From Lingula anatina (Eukaryota > Brachiopoda > Lingulata > Lingulida > Lingulidae), in contig NW_019775681.1 in NCBI RefSeq assembly GCF_001039355.2, forward strand, positions 50,254 to 114,253: DNA of 64,000 nt. Direction: 5' to 3'. The notes beneath the pieces were generated by a model that was given only the letters and a program-made list of their open reading frames with translations, had not been told where the DNA came from and searched no databases. A program made the position numbers and the translations under genes. Below, piece after piece: positions 50,709 through 62,259 of the stretch (the first letter of the stretch is position 1; each line of letters opens with the position of its first letter).

Positions 50709-53700
50709 GTACCAGTCAATATGCATGACCTCTATTTATAGTCCAGTTTATATGTTAATTTGCATGTCACTGCCCCCCCCCCCTCATTATTTCCTTTCTT
50801 TCTTCCTGTGTAACAACACAAAAACATGTCACAGACTATAAATTTCTTTTGCTTGTTTGTGTTTCTGCAAATTATTTAAAGCTCTGTTCACTATGTGCAT
50901 GTTTGATTGCAGCGGTTTTGCTTCAGTGATCTTTATATCTGCAGCGTTTGTTTGGCTCTAGGCTTGTCTGAGGTAGAGGAGGGGGAACTGGCGGGCCGCT
51001 CCATGCACCTCACTTCTACTCAGTGTGTTCGGGTGTCTTTTGGTAAAGAACCAGCAGTGAAGAAGGTGAAATAAAGTTTTCTTTGAGTAATATTTTCCGC
51101 ATCTTTTTGCTTGTGAAGTGAGTTAAAGAAATGGGAACAGATAAAGAAAAATCTGTCTTCTCAGAGGAAACTTCTGTAATTTGATACACTTTTGGCAAGT
51201 TTTTGCTTCCCCAAGAGTAATCTGAACTTTTTTAACACAGTTTATTTATTTAGTTATTTTTTCACTTTACTTGTTTGTTATCACAACTTTTTTTCGGGAT
51301 GTTATTTCCAAAACATTCATTTTGAAAGTGTTGTTATCACTTCACTTGTGTTTAAATATTTTATATCATTTATTCATTCTTTTATCTCTATTTATCTATT
51401 ACCAGCATGCACTTGCTTTGCTATGCTTTAGGTGTGGCTGTTATATAATTCCAGTGTTCTTATTTGCATGGGTTGCTATGGGCATCTAAAGACGCATTGC
51501 CACACAAGTTAGGCAGCCCCATCTCTTAAACCCATCACCACAGTTTGATGCAGGTTGTCAGGCTCTTCAGACAATAAAATGATTGTGTATTTATTGTTGG
51601 GAATTTATTTATTTATTTATTTATTGACAATAAATACACAATTACTTTATTGTCTGAAGAGCCTGAAAGAGGCCAATACATTTATGACAAATTATCAGCC
51701 ATTCCAATCATAATGTGACTTGATTTGACTTTTTAAACAATTATATATTTAAACAGGTGTGAAGGAATTTCACTCACTGTCTGTGGTGAGCATATCTTTA
51801 TCAGGCACTCTCTAGAGAATGGGCAGCCTATCTGCACTATAAATACACCTAATTGTTTGTGTTCTCTATCAACCTACTTGTGTGGTTTGAGAATATACTG
51901 TTATATTTTTTTTATCTATTTTAATGACGTGTGATACTGCATGTCTGTTCATTAAACTTGCACCACACACATTTTTGCAGAAAGTACCATGAAACAGCTA
52001 CGTATTCTTCCATTACCCTTTGCGGGGAAAAAATCTGAACAAAAAACTTTATACATTTCAGGGTTATGATTTGCATATTCCGTGATTGAGAGAAACAAGA
52101 ACTATTACTTCCACCACCACCCCTTTCTTATCCCTTATCCCTTATCCTATTGTCACCCATCCTGGTGATCCTCCATCCCTTAACTATCCCTTAACACCTG
52201 TCAGGATTGTGTTACATGTTACAATTTCAGGTTTGTCTGAAGTAGAAGAAGGGGAAGTTAATGGAACGACAATAAAACTTGAATCAAAAGGAATTTCCAG
52301 GCTGTCATTTGGCAGTGAACCCTCAGTGAAGAAGGTAGATTTCTGTTGAATGGCTTTTGAACCACTCTTTAAATTTTTGATCTATGTTTGTGTTTGATTT
52401 TCTGGTTGAACGTACAAATTTTAGTTCTCTTGGAGTGTCTTTCCTCTATGTATTTCTTAATTTTTTCTTTGGGAAAAAAAAAACAGGCAATGGTTTGGAT
52501 CGGAGGGCTGTAAATTGCTGTGTTCAGTGTGTAGTCTGTACCATAATTTTGATTCCCGTCATCTAATTGGGTCAAAAACAGCAACTTAAAAGGAGAGTAA
52601 AATAGTGTTGGCATTGTTTCATGAATTACCAAGTGCATCAAATTATTTTATGATCAGCCACCGTGTTTTATGCTCTTTGATTTCACCATCAAAGCTATGC
52701 ATGGTTGTTTTCGAGATGCCAGAAAACACTCAATGGTGACTTAGAGTCAATGTCGGGAAACACATGTTCTGGTAATTGCCAGTTTGGCAGACGTTTCTGC
52801 ACTTACCCTGTGATTTTGGGCATTCCTTGCACTCCTAGGCGTTAATGAAGATGTTTATAGTTCAAGATGAAAATGTCAGATATCAGAAGGGGAAGGACAG
52901 TAAAAGAGCAAGCACCTGCTCAGACAGTGTATGTGTGGACAGTCAGTCTGAAATTAGGGATTTGATCACAACAGAATCCAGTTTTACAAAATTACTTAAA
53001 CCTGACGGTTGTTCTTAACTCCTAAATTATTTATAATTTATTTATTCATATATTTATTTTAATTTTTCAATTTTCAGTCAAAACCCAATGTACAAATAAA
53101 ATGTCTAGTGTCCTAACTTTTTTAGGTCTGTATATAAATAATGTTTTTATTTGGGTGACACTTTCGGTTATGTTTGATATGAAAGTTGCGCTTCAGCAAT
53201 GGTGCCTTTGTCATTAGTGATGCAAGGTGTGTGAAATAACACAGCCTGGATTAGAAATCTGAAGATAAAGAACTGTAGTGGCTTGGTTGTGGTAGGTGGG
53301 AGATGCTGTCATTGCAGTAGTTGAGAAGGATGTGCTGAGCATTGTGCTGGGAAGTGATTACTGGATTGGCTGATCATGGAGCATGTGTCTTGTGTCTGAT
53401 GTAGAATTATTAAGAATAAACAGGTCGAGGCCCTTATTCCTTTCCAGCGTGTACGCTTAATTAACATTTCAAGGTACTAATGTGATGGGTTGTGTGGAAT
53501 AGATAAGATAATGCTAGGGTTGATATTAAACAAACAAACAATGAAGTAAGTATATAAATGAATGGATAATGATGAAGTAAGCAGAAAAAGAAAAATGTGA
53601 TAAGTACCACTACTTAAACTTGTTTTGTGGAATGAAAATGTGTGAATTCCATAATATGTCAAGTATGAGAAACAAGAAGGATGAATAGTAGAATTAACAG

Positions 53701-54208
53701 AAATAAAAAAAACAAAATGAAAATAATTTATTACTCAGAGCTGCCACCTGATTGTTGATATAAACCAAATATTCTTTTTTTCTCAAATTGCAAGATTACT
53801 TACATGAGATATTCAATGGACCACCAACCCTCGGCTACTTCACTAAAGTGTGTGTGTGTGGGGGGGGGGGGGGGGACAAATGATTTCAACTGTGTGACAC
53901 AGTGCTATCTGTGTCACTTAACAACTGATGAAGATGGCAGACGGTCCACAGACTTAACTCATGGCAGTATTTTTGCATTTTGTGACAGAGTACTGTTACT
54001 GTTATCATCCACCATAATGATGACCCATATATTCCCTGTTCAAACGTTCCAGATAGTTCGCACATTCAGGATGAAGGAGGAGGACGTACTGGAGCAAGTA
54101 ATGTACATGGAGACCTCACGCACGCCACTCACTGAGCACCTCCGTATCCAGTATAAGAAACAGAAACACCACGCCTGGGAGGACAACGTCTTCTATACTG
54201 CATACTAG
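46461..54208 (+). CDS. Nitrobindin-like haem-binding beta-barrel protein (THAP4 C-terminal type, no THAP domain)
   Basis: Noncoding exon ending 45634, then 46427-46470 (ATG at 46461), 46922-47081, 49471-49580, one of 50962-51065 or 52231-52334, and 54053-54208. With one alternative exon the CDS is 540 nt (179 residues). Family features in order: PLAWLLGKWRSEHGRGMYPT, FTYGEEVEFSHIGQPNL, PMHREIGYVRLQPG, AFIIAHNTG, LSEVEEGE, then TPLTEHLRIQYKK near the end. The histidine of TEHL probably equals the proximal haem ligand. Nitrobindins bind ferric haem and act on peroxynitrite; in vertebrates the domain is fused behind a THAP zinc finger. Here the reading frame opens with MSC directly into the barrel, so it is a stand-alone cytosolic form. 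Introns are long and hold simple repeats. Confidence 0.9.
46693..46724. repeat. (AC)n microsatellite
   Basis: A run of about 16 AC units in nitrobindin intron 2. Confidence 0.85.
48220..48425. mobile_element. MITE family 10 copy in nitrobindin intron
   Basis: CCTGAATGTTTCACAGATTA at the left and ATGTTAATTTGATGAGTACA with GAATTGGATCAATCCCTGTA at the right show the family pattern, diverged. Confidence 0.5.
49640..49686. repeat. (ATT)n microsatellite
   Basis: About 15 ATT units just downstream of nitrobindin exon 49471-49580. A second run occurs at about 50664-50707. Such tails are also seen at the 3' ends of CR1/L2-type LINEs, but no LINE body is visible beside them. Confidence 0.85.
50962..51065 (+). 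CDS. Nitrobindin alternative exon 'a' (divergent version)
   Basis: 104 nt between CTCTAG and GTGAAA, entering in phase 1 and leaving in phase 0, exactly like the exon at 52231-52334. It encodes LSEVEEGELAGRSMHLTSTQ followed by CVRVSFGKEPAVKK. It shares LSEVEEGE at the start and VKK at the end with exon 'b' but differs in the middle, where the barrel strands face the haem pocket or solvent. No stop, no frameshift. Confidence 0.85.
51558..51666. repeat. Long hairpin with about 40-bp arms between the two nitrobindin alternative exons
   Basis: TCAGGCTCTTCAGACAATAA at 51558 is mirrored at 51627-51666 with two mismatches in 40 positions. The loop is about 29 bases of mostly TTTA units. It lies in the intron between exon 'a' and exon 'b'. 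Confidence 0.85.
52231..52334 (+). CDS. Nitrobindin alternative exon 'b' (canonical-looking version)
   Basis: 104 nt between TTTCAG and GTAGAT, same phases as exon 'a'. It encodes LSEVEEGEVNGTTIKLESKG followed by ISRLSFGSEPSVKK. EVEEGEVNG and the I-x-R-x-SF pattern agree with the THAP4 nitrobindin domain better than exon 'a' does. Including both exons in one mRNA would shift the frame (104 is not a multiple of 3), so they must be mutually exclusive. Confidence 0.88.
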
Positions 54209-54402
54209 ACATGGGGCACCTGCCAGGATAGACGGAGAGGAGTCCAGGGGATATACACTTTGTGGACACAATTGCAACAGATTGTTTATGCTTAAGCATG
54301 TATTTCTATGGTAATTGGTGGCCATTTTGGATTTTTTTCCCCATGCGTGGATTTTTCGGGACATTGAGTTATTGACAAGGAGACTTCAAGGAATTGCATT
54401 AT

Positions 54403-54403
<1 letters not shown>

Positions 54404-54433
<30 letters not shown>
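54404..54433. repeat. Poly(A) run in or past the nitrobindin 3' UTR
   Basis: About 30 consecutive A, roughly 200 bases after the nitrobindin stop. It is not preceded by a clear AATAAA, so it is probably a simple repeat and not evidence of a retrocopy. Confidence 0.7.
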
Positions 54434-54435
<2 letters not shown>

Positions 54436-55153
54436 CTGCTGCAGTTTTGTCCAGTTTTATGGCAAAAGTGGTCCATCTAGCCTGGACTTGGGGGCAGGGT
54501 TGACATGTACCAGCCAAGATGCATACAGGACATTTACTTTTAATGGGACAGTAAAGGGGGGGAAGGGGGGCTTGATGATATGCTGAATTCCTTTCTGCTA
54601 GGTATGTCCACACTAAAGCTATTCTAGGGAGGTAGTTATTTAGAGTACCTTGAAGGCATTTGTCAGCTGATATTCCATATTACAATGTTATACAATTAAT
54701 ATGACCACCTTTGGTCACATACTTATATATAATTATCTAATATTCTGCCATATTATAGGGTTAGGGGTTTAATGTGCTTTGCTGTGTAGTGTTATGTAAC
54801 TTAATCAGCTTTTACCTGTGCATAGTACAACATATCTGTATAGACTATGAATATTTGACAGGGAAGTAAGGGCTACTATTTTGTTAGATTTTTTTCTCAG
54901 TTGTATATATGTTTGATATGGATATAATTAAAAGATTATGCATTTATTGTCACATGTACAACCTCGATCAGAATCTTCTATCAACGTAAACTTAATTTTT
55001 AATGTTTAACAGAAGAAAGGACTACGAAGGATGAGTAAGAAGGCAGTCTCCGGAAGGTGGGGTGTACAGCTGCAGAAATAATTGTTCTTTTCGTCTACTC
55101 TCCCCCAAGTAACACATGCACCTCGGAATGCATTCGGCATATGAGACACTGCT

Positions 55154-55368
55154 CCTAAAGCCCCCTTTATACTGGTCGGCGTCCCTTCTGCGTCCTGGAG
55201 TACGGCCCCGTTTGGTAGTTGACAAATAATAATACTTTAAGTGCCGACAAATGGCCTATCTGCAATCAAAGCCATATTTCTGTTCCTTTTTACGACCACA
55301 GCGTTGCCAGTTTCTTGGTTGCACAGCGGACGCAGAAAGGGCGGCGTCCAGTATAAAGGGGGTTTAGG
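55154..55368. mobile_element. MITE family 9 (CCTAAAGCCCCCTTTATACTGG)
   Basis: CCCCCTTTATACTGG at the left and CCAGTATAAAGGGGG at the right, extended by CCTAAAG and TTTAGG. It is 215 bp and is the only organised sequence I see between 54434 and 55714. Confidence 0.75.
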
Positions 55369-55714
55369 CACAAGTAGCTGTAGAATTCTTTTCTCCTTAA
55401 GAAACTGGCTTATATGAATCAAAATCCATTTGAGTGAGCATTCCTTCCTGACGTTGTGCACCCTACCTTTCCGGAGAGCGGCTCCCAAAGGCACTGTCAC
55501 ACTTAGCGTACAGAACTTACGTACGAGAAAAATTAATCGTGGGCAGACAAACGCAAAGGGCTCGTCATAACGCGAAAACATTTGGGGCACGTTCGGTAAC
55601 AATTTTATTTCGTGCTTGCATTGCCATTTGAATGCGTAGACACGGTGCAGGCATACACTCACAGTTGTGCGTATAATCGATGTCTTTACGGTATGTGTGA
55701 CAGAGCCTTAGACA

Positions 55715-55945
55715 GGGTTCCCATACCTAGATCGATCTTACGGGATCGGTCCGTCTCCAAGAGGTTTCTCGAGAAATTGCTTTCAGCTTAAGCAGCTTGG
55801 CTAAAGCTGGTAAACGATAATTAATCACCTACTTGCTGTTTCAGTAGGCGCGACAGCCATCAAAGCCGCTTTAGTCGATTGCAATTTAGTGAGAATCCCC
55901 TTGGAGATAGATCGATCCACAGTTAGTACGATAGGCTCTGGGAAT
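55715..55945. mobile_element. MITE family 11, second copy
   Basis: GGTTTCTCGAGAAATTGCTT at the left and GATTGCAATTTAGTGAGAAT followed by CCCCTTGGAGATAGATCGAT at the right, in the same arrangement as at 4430-4675. Confidence 0.7.
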
Positions 55946-56881
55946 GGTCTCTTAGAAAACACACACACCTTCAGTGAGTAATAGCCAGAACCTTATGCAT
56001 TTACCTTTTCATATATGCACGTTCGTCTTAGGCCAAGTGTCACAAGATGAGGGCGTAAGAGGCAGGGGGATTTAAAAGTAACATGATGATACCAGTGATG
56101 GGTTGCATTAAACCATCATACATTGTGTAAAGGTCAAGGATATTAAAACGTGTAATCCATTCCTTTCACTTATCAATGTGAACACGTAAATAGGTATTTT
56201 TATTTTTTTATTTATTTTATAACCACTATTGTTAAAGGGAGCACCGTCATATTGTTGGAAGTAAAACACGTTTTTCTGAATGATCATCATACATTTTCTT
56301 CTCAATCTGTAGTTACGTATTAATTTTTTTGTGGAAATGTTTGTTTAACGAGACGAGACAGCTTAGTTTATTGGTATACCTCTCGAAGTGAAAACGGTCT
56401 TGGATATTAAATCCTTTGAGGTGCATTACTCGCAGCGGAACGAAAAACGTGTTCATCTAGTACTAGCGTCTGGCAGCTTGATTGGAATCCCAGGTCTCTA
56501 CATCTGTTTGAATTTAATATGTTTGAATTTAACATGAAATGCATCGGTGTAGGCTAGAATGACGTTCATTTAAAAAAGTCGCTAGAGGTCCATCTCACGT
56601 TCTCTGTAAATCAAATAATTTGGTTGAACATTCATTTTGCACGTTTGTTCAATTACGACGTGTGGAAATTCTTGTTATATTTTTATGATATCTCTTGGAG
56701 CATAATAAAAAACTGACATTAAAACAAATGTGAATTCAGATTATTGCTGAGTTTTAAGATCAGTCTGATCTGTTGGTACGGGCGATGAAGGCAGACGTGA
56801 AACGGAAGCAACTTACGACAAATTGCACAAAAATGTTTTAAAAACTAGAAAATTAAAAAAATATCTTCTCAGCCATGAAAT

Positions 56882-58900
56882 TTATTGGCCTTTTATGTTT
56901 TCTGTCCTTCCTTCGTGTTCCCAAACCCCGATATCAAAGGTAAAATGAGTGAAGAGTTTTCTGGTCTTTTTTCCTACTAGTTTATACTTGACATTACTAA
57001 GTCCATCCTGCCTGTAACGAGATTTTGTTCCTGCTAGTAAAGAGTCCCTGTAAAATGAGAAAAATGTTTAGATTACCGAGCACAATGTTCTCATGATGAT
57101 ATGCAATGCAAAGATGCCATTACGGCTTGATGCAATCTGAGGGTATTAATTATAACTTCGTAGGTAAATGTGCGATTCATACAACGCTGATATATAAAAT
57201 GTCAGTTATATATTAAAAAGATTCTGGGTGTCAAAACATTGAAACGTGCCAAACGTTTGGATGACCTCGACCACTTCATTGTGGAGGGTCACGAGCAGCC
57301 TGAAATGGCTCAATGTTTAGATTCCTAGATACCCGCAGCTAAAAAATAATAATGCGAATCAAGAATTAATATCGCTCCATGCAATCAGATTAACAAGTCT
57401 CATTTTTTGTTTCTACGGTACTTCTATAATCACTGGATTTTTTGTATTCTGCTCAACGTCAAGAGGCGTGTTTTAATATCCGATTAAATCTGTTAATCTG
57501 AATGCATTCAGCGAGATTCACCACGTGGTTGGATCGATCTACATAGAACGATAGTTTCGTTGGGAACGAGCCCTTAGTATAACCCTTCACTATATTTCTA
57601 GATATACGTACATTTCTCTTTTGAAAAGCACCCATTCCCTCTGCTTGTGCACGATCATTTTGTAGCGACCAATTATTTGTGGCGGCCGCTGCAGCTTTAA
57701 TTTTGATTGTTTGAGCCTAAAACAAAGATAACCGACTTAGACGACTACCCAAAAATGTAATATATATATGTACTGACAGGTGTGGCAGGAATGGCAGTCC
57801 TAGGAATGGAAGTCCAGGGTCTCGTATGATTTGTACAGGTTAGGGTTAGTTGGAGTATTGGGGTTAGTATATGGGACAAATGTCACCTGTACAAAGTAAT
57901 GGGGAACCGACTATAGTTCTTAGCAGGCTACCATACCTGTCACACTAGTACTGGTAATGAAAACATTCCAGGGAATCCTTTAATATAATGTCCATCATCA
58001 AAGTAACACATATAACAATTAAATGTGTAAAAATATAAAAATTAAAAATGCTGGACTGACTGTTTAACATTACAACAGCAACGTCTCCGAAGTGAAGTCA
58101 CTTATCGGATATTTGATTACAGAGAAACACTGTTAGCCTTCAAACTCAGAATTACCAGGGGTGGCATTTTATCAACTATCTGCGGGTTTCAGACTTTTGG
58201 GGAGCCAAAAATATTAGTGTCCTGGGTGCCCCCCTCCCCTAGACCCCACTTAATGATGAAGTTTTTTTTTTAATTTTCAGGTTTAAATGGTGATCCATAC
58301 CGAATATCACCCTAAAACATGATTACATATAAGTTAGTCCATTTCTTACCTACCCTAAAAATTTCCTCAAAATCCATCCATGACTTCCTGAGCTATAAAA
58401 ATGCTTACACAATATACAATCACCTCCACGACGAAATAATGGTAGGCCTTATAATAATGGTAACAACATTTTTTTCAATAATCCTTAACATGGGGGCAAT
58501 TACGCCCCCTCTCCCCCCCAGCCCCCCCCCCCCCCCCCCCCCCCCCTGTTCAATGGCGGCCAACCTCCAAAGCCAATCTGAACCTCACCTTGTATACATG
58601 TCGTCGTCCTCTCCGCCCCATCCCCAGTACAAGTTGGAGTAGCCGTTCACTTTGAAGTAAGCCGCAACAGGAAAGGATATCACTCCGCCTATTAGTGTAT
58701 CATACATAGTGCTGAAAAATACCCAGGTCTGTCGTTTAACTGCCATATGACAGGGGGCTCTAAAGTTTGTTACAAATTTAAATTGAATATTTTTAAGTAT
58801 TCAACTTTGTAACAGACTACAATATAATATAATATAACATAATATAATATAATATAATATAATATAATATAATATAATATAATACATAAACATTGGGTAC

Positions 58901-58938
<38 letters not shown>

Positions 58939-60172
58939 ATTTCAACACAATATTCTGGAGGCAAAAAAAAAAAAAAAAAGAAAGCTGATGAGAAGAGAAG
59001 ATGTTAGAAACCTACTCGTATCCAAACTTGCTGACAGAGGGCGACAGGTGGGTGGGCAAGTCCCGGCAGTGGTACAAATTGTGGTCATTTTCTAACAACA
59101 TGTCAACGTCATGGAATATCACACAGTCAAAGTGAAATATTTTCCAACTCTCTGTAAATGCTGCGTTCATGATCCTGCCTTTGTTAAACGTACTGTTGCC
59201 GTACTGAAATAGTAAACGGGCATTAATTCTCCGCGGGCTTACTAAATTGAAGATGATATCATTTATAAGGATGAAACTACGGGTGTGCAGACGACAAGCA
59301 ATAAAATGTGCCGTCAGATTCTGCGATTAACAAAATATTTAGCTGTACAAGTACACATACATCTCACTCTATGTATATATTTAATAATCAGACATTGATA
59401 TGATCAAAGGCAATATATCTGAATAATGAAAAAAAAATAATAAAATAATAATTAGAATAGTAATGTGTCGGGGGACGTTTCTCCCCCCCCCCCTTATGAC
59501 CAAATGTTAGAGTGAAAATGATGCTCTCAATAAAATAAATAAGTAAAGAATGTACGATTTAAACCTTGTGTAGACAAAGTTTACCTGTTCTGTTAAAACG
59601 ATCCTGAAGTCTAGCTTCTGTCTTTTGAAAATGGGTAGATAATTTTCAAACCAACGAACTAAGTGGGGCCATCTATCTCGAAAAGGTATTATAATCAGGG
59701 CACGTGACCTGGGTTGGCAGTCACGTGGTGACCATGAACCGCCAGATGTCACATCCGGGTGTCTTGTTTCAATTTCTTCTAAAGATGATGCTTTTAAAGA
59801 CGTGATCTTGTATCCAACTGAAAAAAAAGAAGCAAGTTAAAGGGACGCAAGTAAACCACATTGCTGTTATTCCTTGGGGTTAGCATTTTATTCATGGTTT
59901 AACACTAGACTGGGCCGATCTAGCAAAAGTCAAATCTTTGAAAACTTACCTAATTCGTGTAATTCCGTCACAACCCTAGGGCATTCCGTGACGTTCTTCG
60001 TTTCCTGTCCGTTCTCATTGTTCACAGTGCCGTTGATCATTGTTTTTATGGGATGCGTGAACTTGGTCGTTTCACGTCTGTTGTAGATCAGGAGAAGCAA
60101 TGTCACCAATATCAGGAACTGGATGGCCCAAAACGTCAGGAAAGTAGATAACCCTTTTCCCAACCTAACCAT
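56882..60172 (-). CDS. Beta-1,4-galactosyltransferase-like type II membrane enzyme
   Basis: Six exons: 59950-60172, 59585-59817, 59016-59203, 58589-58711, 57612-57716, 56882-57047. They total 1038 nt (345 residues), in phase, all GT-AG. Exon 1 has a short cytosolic start (MVRLGKGLS) and a transmembrane anchor rich in Leu and Ile, then a stem with N-glycosylation sequons (NGT, NVT). The catalytic part follows the GT7 family: GGSWSPRDCQPRSRALIIIP, FRDRWPHL, VIFHDVDMLLEND (metal-binding DVD), LIGGVISFPV, and NLYWGWGGEDDDMY (acceptor/donor WGWGGEDDD). The C-terminus has RPPQIIGRYKMI, RYRQDGLSNVKYKL and DIGVWE, a good family end. These enzymes transfer galactose (or, in invertebrates, often GalNAc) from UDP-sugar to GlcNAc in the Golgi. 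In beta4Gal-T1 a Tyr/Ile switch decides the donor; the equivalent residue here appears to be Ile in the ISFPV segment (inference), so GalNAc use is possible. Confidence 0.92.
57355..57557. mobile_element. MITE family 10 copy near beta4GalT exons
   Basis: CATGCAATCAGATTAACAAG at the left and TCTGTTAATCTGAATGCATT at the right are inverted. The right flank carries the GGATCGATCTACATAGAACG tail. It lies in the last intron of the galactosyltransferase gene. Confidence 0.65.
57775..57952. mobile_element. MITE family 1, most complete copy
   Basis: It starts TGACAGGTGTGGCAGGAATG and ends CATACCTGTCACACTAGTA, which are inverted versions of each other, around a GGGTTAGTTGGAGTATTGGG core. It is about 178 bp with no ORF, so it is a non-autonomous element. 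It lies in the penultimate region upstream of the beta4GalT exon 57612-57716. Confidence 0.75.
58510..58547. repeat. C-rich tract
   Basis: A nearly unbroken run of C 40 bases past the donor of the WGWGGEDDD exon. Similar C runs lie at about 5464-5479, 13658-13677 and 14443-14458. Confidence 0.85.
58805..58940. repeat. (ATAAT)n pentamers and (GA)n microsatellite in beta4GalT intron
   Basis: AATAT units run from about 58817 to 58885, then (GA)n from about 58905 to 58935. Confidence 0.85.
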
Positions 60173-60797
60173 GCTCGACTAGTGTACCGCTGATATAATG
60201 ACCCTGCCGGCGTTCTTCTTTTTCTGTATTGTTTTCACAGAATTTTTTTCAAGACTGGAGAACAAATCCCTATACCTGAAACACATAGATCTTGCAGTTG
60301 ACCTTCCGTGTCGCTGACTTAATGATATCATCCGATGCTAACCAGCAGCCGGGCGTAGAGCGCAGAGAATATAAATGACTAGATAATAACTGTAATTACC
60401 CTAAGTAAGAGTCTGTATTGAAACAACAAGTAACATGCGTGAAGAACTTGTCCACTTGCAAACCGACACCGATGAAGTCATAACATCACCTTCTTCAATA
60501 TGTTCAGATGTGCTGTTCTATTTCCCGCACTATTACTACTGTCTTACCCGGCCTAGAGGAAACTTAAATCTCAGCGGTAGTCATTATCACTCATGCCTGA
60601 AACAAACAAACAAAAGAAGGAATTTAATAGAGAGAAATTAAAGACAAAAAAGTAAATATAAAAGAAATGGAGTCTTGTTTTGATGGAGGATTTACACACG
60701 ACTCTAAAAGGGCTTTATTTCATTCTCTGGGTTTACTACAAGTACGCCAAATATTTCTTCTATCGAGGGCAAACGACGTCTGATCCACCTTCATACA

Positions 60798-60963
60798 CAG
60801 GGGCGTAACCAGTCCTTTTAAAATTGTACACACAGTTTTTGTAAATTCCCAGGTACGATTATATTCCGTGAACAATACACTGAATTTATGGAGAATAATA
60901 TCATGGTTGGCTCAAAAAATTGTATGCACAGTGCATCCGTGCGTATGCCTGGTTACGCCCCTG
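60798..60963. mobile_element. MITE family 7 (CAGGGGCGTAACCAG)
   Basis: CAGGGGCGTAACCAG at the left and CTGGTTACGCCCCTG at the right are exact mirrors; 166 bp, no ORF. Confidence 0.8.
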
Positions 60964-61306
60964 ATACAAACCTTCTCCAACAGTGATATGACTTCCTATC
61001 TTGCCTTGAATTTCAAAACAAGCAGAAACAAGTGCTATTATTTAACAGTACAATTGTCCTAACCACAATAAATTCTTCATGGTGAGGGGCCACGATAATT
61101 CGACATCGAACTTTTCGTAACTGATGATGTAGGTGATCTTTATAATAATGCTACATTTACGTAAACACGTATGCCAAATTTTACTTGGAATCTTTGAATA
61201 TTTTTTTTTTTTTATTTCACAAAGAGCACGACAATCGTTCACCTTATTATAACACATTCGAGTCCTGCTTGTTTGTTCATTTCCAAGCTTTAGTCTTAAA
61301 CATATA

Positions 61307-61436
61307 TCAGGGGTGGATCCAGGAAGCCATTTGGTACTCTTTACAACTATGATTCAGCTAGTCAAAATTCTAACTTCAAGAGGGGACCATTGGTGTGTTT
61401 TTTTCAGAAATCGAAGGGGGAGTCAGGACCCCGCTG

Positions 61437-61481
<45 letters not shown>

Positions 61482-61520
61482 ACCCCCCCCCCCCCCCCCC
61501 CATCCCTAATTCCGCCACTG
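61307..61520. mobile_element. MITE family 5-like element with a 60-base C tract
   Basis: It starts CAGGGGTGGATCCAGG and ends CCTAATTCCGCCACTG. The centre is a run of about 60 C broken by one A, where base calls and length cannot be trusted. The element at 63807-64000 shares CTCAGCTAGTCAAA and CAGAAATCG interior blocks. Confidence 0.65.
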
Positions 61521-62259
61521 TATACGCGGCGCCTCTCTGCGATCTCTTCATTTGACTGGAGTATGCTAGTATAATTCTGCAAGCAGCCATACACGTAAAC
61601 CCATTTTACATTACCATTCATAATCTCTTGTCAACATTATCACTTTCCTTCAAACAGTCATTGTGGATAAAGTAGAATCTGTTGTTGTTTTTTAGATAAC
61701 ACTAATGCTTTTACCCACATTAAATCTAAATAATTAATTATTTAATTAAAAACATATTGATTCACTTCATACAGTAGGTAATGTAAAACGCCAATCTCAA
61801 GCCTCCTACATCGTACTTATTAGCTAATAGTGTCGCAACAAATTGAATGTTACGAGCTACGCTGAGATAAAGTGAGGAAATAATGGCAGCCGAGATATGG
61901 TCGGTGATTTTGCCTAATTTTTCATCTTTGAATAATTTCAATTAATAATGATACTGTGGGTTTTCTGGGAGTTCTCACCGGCCTTAAGAAGCTTTTATTC
62001 TATTAGTGTCAAATTTTCTCCGAAAATTTAGTAGATCTTTACTCGAAGACCACCTGTTACCCTACTTCTAAAAAGTAAATGTAAACATTGCGATTGCTTA
62101 TAAGATGATAAACGTTACCTTCTACATTGTACTACATGTATATGTTATCTACTTGCTGAAATCCCTGACAATTAAAAAGGAGCCACCCGGCCGCCCTATG
62201 AATAAAGTGTAAAAGCTGTTAAAGGTGCACATAAAATGCTGGCAAAGTGTTGATTGTAA

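Noticed and set aside
55022-55662. Minus-strand ORFs of 67 and 141 residues
   Set aside because: They overlap a MITE (55154-55368), match no family I recognise and lack splice or start context.
56875-56940. Plus-strand ATG with a signal-peptide-like stretch (MKFIGLLCFLSFL) and a GT donor
   Set aside because: It is the antisense of the beta4GalT last exon, which is firmly supported by phase and homology on the minus strand.
61376-61621. Pro-rich or Gly-rich ORFs over the long C tract
   Set aside because: A 60-base homopolymer gives open frames in both directions by itself; there is no support for a protein.
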